A stretch of DNA of 5,738 nucleotides, taken from Elusimicrobiota bacterium (GTDB lineage Bacteria; Elusimicrobiota; Elusimicrobia; Elusimicrobiales; Elusimicrobiaceae). Shown here one piece after another: positions 3,940 through 5,738 of this stretch. How positions within the stretch are numbered: position 1 is the stretch's first letter; every line of letters begins with the position of its first letter. The DNA is taken from assembly GCA_031258375.1 (NCBI GenBank), contig JAIRMX010000195.1, positions 1-5,738 of the forward strand, in the 5' to 3' direction. The notes beneath the pieces are model-generated. The model was not told the DNA's origin and did not search any database. It saw nothing but the letters and a program-made list of their open reading frames with translations. Made by a program: the position numbers and the translations under genes.

Positions 3940-5232
3940 ATGGCAAAAGTTTATATCAAAGATATAGGCAAATATTTAGGACAAGACGTTTCTTTAAGCG
4001 GCTGGCTGTACAATAAAAGCTCAAAAGGCAAACTTATATTTTTGCAGCTACGCGACGGCAGCGGCGTTATACAATGCGTTGTTTTCAAAGGCGACGTAAG
4101 CGACGAAATTTTTAAACTTGCCGACAGCCTTACGCAGGAATCTTCGATAACCGTCGGCGGAATTGTAAAAGAGGACAAACGCTCGAAACTCGGCTATGAA
4201 ATCGGCGTGAAAAATTTATCTTTAATACAGCTTGCAAAAGATTATCCTATTTCGCCCAAAGAACATGGAACGGCTTTTTTGATGGAAAATAGGCATCTTT
4301 GGCTGCGCTCCAGCCGTCAGGCTGCCATTTTAAAAATAAGAGACGAAATTATTTTTGCTATCCGTCAATATTTTCGCGATAATGGTTTTATTTTAGTCGA
4401 TTCCCCCATTTTAACGCCGGCCGCAAGCGAAGGCACAAGCACTTTGTTTGAGACGGATTATTTCGATCAAAGAGCTTATTTGTCGCAAAGCGGGCAGCTT
4501 TACGGCGAAGCCGCCGCGATGGCGCTTGGCAAGATTTACTGTTTCGGGCCGACTTTCCGCGCCGAAAAATCTAAAACTCGCAGACATCTTACAGAATTTT
4601 GGATGGTGGAACCTGAAGTCGCCTTTAACGATATAGACGACAATATGGACCTTGCGGAAGATTTTATCTGCTATATTATAGAGCAGGTTTTAAAGAACCG
4701 CCGCGCGGAACTTGAGGTTTTGGAGCGCGATATTTCCAAACTCGAAAATATAAAAAAACCTTTCCCGCGTATTTCTTACACTCAAGCAATTGAAATTTTA
4801 AATAAAAAGGGCAACCCGACAAAATGGGGCGGCGATATCGGCGGAGACGAGGAAACTTTGATTTCGGAAAATTTTGAGCGTCCCGTTATGATACACCGCT
4901 ATCCCGCCGCGATAAAAGCTTTTTATATGAAACGCGACCCGCAGGACGCTAAACTTGCCCTTGCGCTCGACGTCATCGGGCCGGAAGGCTACGGCGAAAT
5001 TATCGGCGGCAGCGTTAGAGAAGAAGATTATGAAACCTTACTTTCCCGCATAAAAGAATCAAAACTGCCTATAGAGGCTTTTGACTGGTATCTTGATTTG
5101 CGCAAATACGGCACAGTGCCGCACGCCGGTTTTGGCATGGGTATAGAGCGTATGGTAGCGTGGATATGCGGTCTGCATCACGTGCGGGAAACTATTGCGT
5201 TTCCCCGCATGATGGATAAAATACGACCTTAA
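3940..5232 (+). CDS. asnS: Asparaginyl-tRNA synthetase
   Basis: A complete 430-residue class IIb aminoacyl-tRNA synthetase, cytosolic, which activates asparagine with ATP and charges tRNA-Asn. Residues about 1-105 form the OB-fold anticodon-binding domain (VSLSGWLYNKSSKGKLIFLQ, RDGSGVIQCVVF). The catalytic domain follows, with the ASEGTSTLFETDYFD and YLSQSGQLYGEAA active-site segments, motif 2 FRAEKSKTRRHLTEFWM (Arg207, binding the ATP alpha-phosphate) and motif 3 GFGMGIERMVAWICGLHHVR (Arg404). The KSKTRRHLTEFWMVEPE form of motif 2 and the VRETIAFPRM ending are typical of AsnRS and unlike AspRS, so a true asparagine enzyme is favoured over a nondiscriminating AspRS. The length fits the family. 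AAAGG, 8 bases before the ATG, is the ribosome site. Presence of asnS implies direct Asn-tRNA formation without need of the transamidation route for Asn. It probably shares a transcript with the tRNA-Ala ahead of it. Confidence 0.95.
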   Translation: MAKVYIKDIGKYLGQDVSLSGWLYNKSSKGKLIFLQLRDGSGVIQCVVFKGDVSDEIFKLADSLTQESSITVGGIVKEDKRSKLGYEIGVKNLSLIQLAKDYPISPKEHGTAFLMENRHLWLRSSRQAAILKIRDEIIFAIRQYFRDNGFILVDSPILTPAASEGTSTLFETDYFDQRAYLSQSGQLYGEAAAMALGKIYCFGPTFRAEKSKTRRHLTEFWMVEPEVAFNDIDDNMDLAEDFICYIIEQVLKNRRAELEVLERDISKLENIKKPFPRISYTQAIEILNKKGNPTKWGGDIGGDEETLISENFERPVMIHRYPAAIKAFYMKRDPQDAKLALALDVIGPEGYGEIIGGSVREEDYETLLSRIKESKLPIEAFDWYLDLRKYGTVPHAGFGMGIERMVAWICGLHHVRETIAFPRMMDKIRP

Positions 5233-5293
5233 AACAAAGCATGGAACAATGCTAAAAAACTATAACACGACTGAACTATTTAGAATTTGAAAT

Positions 5294-5331
5294 AAATGTA
5301 AAGACCCCGCCAAAACGGGGTTTTTACATTT
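5294..5331. terminator. Bidirectional terminator between asnS and the convergent transporter gene
   Basis: The core stem ACCCCG (5304-5309) / CGGGGT (5316-5321) extends outward through AAATGTAAAG and TTTTTACATT with one G-U pair, making about 16 pairs (5294-5309 with 5316-5331) around a CCAAAA loop. A T5 run follows the GC core on the plus strand, and A-rich sequence mirrors it for the minus strand, so it can end both converging transcripts. Its outer base overlaps the stop codon of the transporter gene. Confidence 0.88.
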
Positions 5332-5738
5332 TAATTTGTTTGAGGATTATTTATATCTATATTTGTTTTATTTCTTTTCTTTGGAAGTTTCATATTTTGT
5401 ATAAAACTCAAGTCAAACACGTGTTTCGAAAGATATAATCCTGTCAACAGCGAAACTATCGGTACGATGAAAGCCGACTTTATGCCGAAAATATCTATCA
5501 CAGCGCCCAATATCATAGTTGAAAGTAGCGCAAGTGTCGACATAGTAAAAAACAACAGCGATATTTCATTTGAGTTGCCCGGGTTTCTTTTAGAAGTTAC
5601 ATTATATAACGGAGGTAAGAAATTGGAAGTACCAATGAACGCTAAGGCTGCCCCTAAAAAACCTAAGAACGAGACTCCGCCCGCCGCAAACAATACGCTG
5701 CCGGCAAAACTCATTAAAGCCGAATACAAATATGTTTT
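5331..5738 (-). CDS. MFS-type transporter, C-terminal part
   Basis: 135 codons plus stop of a membrane protein that continues beyond the right edge; the frame is open to the window end, and the TTG at 5727-5729 is most likely an internal Leu. At least four hydrophobic helices are visible: around YLYSALMSFAGSVLFAAGG, VSFLGFLGAALAFIGTSN, ISLLFFTMSTLALLSTMI and SAFIVPIVSLLTGLYL. The pattern of a Gly-rich helix, then PPLYN, a loop ending in NEISLLF, and a GAVIDIFGIKSAF turn matches helices 9-12 of major facilitator proteins, where the D-x-F-G turn precedes the last two helices. The short hydrophilic tail is Lys/Asn-rich and cytosolic. The transported compound cannot be told from this half. The gene runs towards asnS and shares its terminator. 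Confidence 0.72.
   Translation of the reverse strand, partial: KTYLYSALMSFAGSVLFAAGGVSFLGFLGAALAFIGTSNFLPPLYNVTSKRNPGNSNEISLLFFTMSTLALLSTMILGAVIDIFGIKSAFIVPIVSLLTGLYLSKHVFDLSFIQNMKLPKKRNKTNIDINNPQTN

Noticed and set aside
5239..5254. AGCAT / ATGCT mini-hairpin after asnS followed by A-rich DNA
   Set aside because: Only 5 bp and no T-run; the real terminator is the 16-bp stem at 5294-5331.
5331..5729. Transporter gene as a complete 132-residue protein starting at TTG
   Set aside because: The frame stays open to the window edge, and the sequence is clearly the C-terminal half of a larger membrane transporter.

Overview
The window comes from an AT-rich bacterium. It is compact: genes overlap or sit close together, Shine-Dalgarno sites are AGG-type, promoters have good -10 boxes, and most gene ends carry hairpin-plus-T terminators. 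No gene gives a firm taxonomic placement from sequence alone. The combination of genes would suit a gut-type or host-associated lineage such as Elusimicrobiota, but that is a weak guess.

Layout, left to right. (1) The 3' end of nadC (NAD biosynthesis) overlaps by ATGA a complete fold-type I PLP aminotransferase of the LysN/ARO8 type, and a strong terminator closes this pair. (2) A comF-family phosphoribosyltransferase lies on the minus strand with its own extended -10 promoter. Its stop codon sits inside an 11-bp perfect inverted repeat. (3) About 530 bp lack a convincing gene. They hold a plausible plus-strand promoter, two ribosome-binding-site-like sequences without proper genes, and a striking nested hairpin (80 nt, capped by a cUUCGg tetraloop) just ahead of the next gene. 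(4) An unrecognised six-helix membrane protein follows. Its end runs, out of frame, into a decayed ankyrin-repeat coding remnant, which ends exactly at a strong bidirectional terminator. (5) A tRNA-Ala (anticodon CGC) with its own promoter lies 33 bp upstream of asnS (asparaginyl-tRNA synthetase), so the two may be transcribed together. (6) A 16-bp-stem bidirectional terminator separates asnS from the C-terminal part of a convergent MFS-type transporter that runs off the right edge.

The flanking genes (nadC, aminotransferase, comF, tRNA-Ala, asnS) are housekeeping and use a fair share of G/C-ending codons. The middle (about 2230-3700) is visibly richer in A and T and carries the hairpin element, the orphan membrane gene and the ankyrin remnant. 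It reads as an accessory or decaying island between conserved blocks. The two observations most worth following are the structured element at 2545-2700 and the membrane/ankyrin junction at an A-run with the form of a -1 slippery site.
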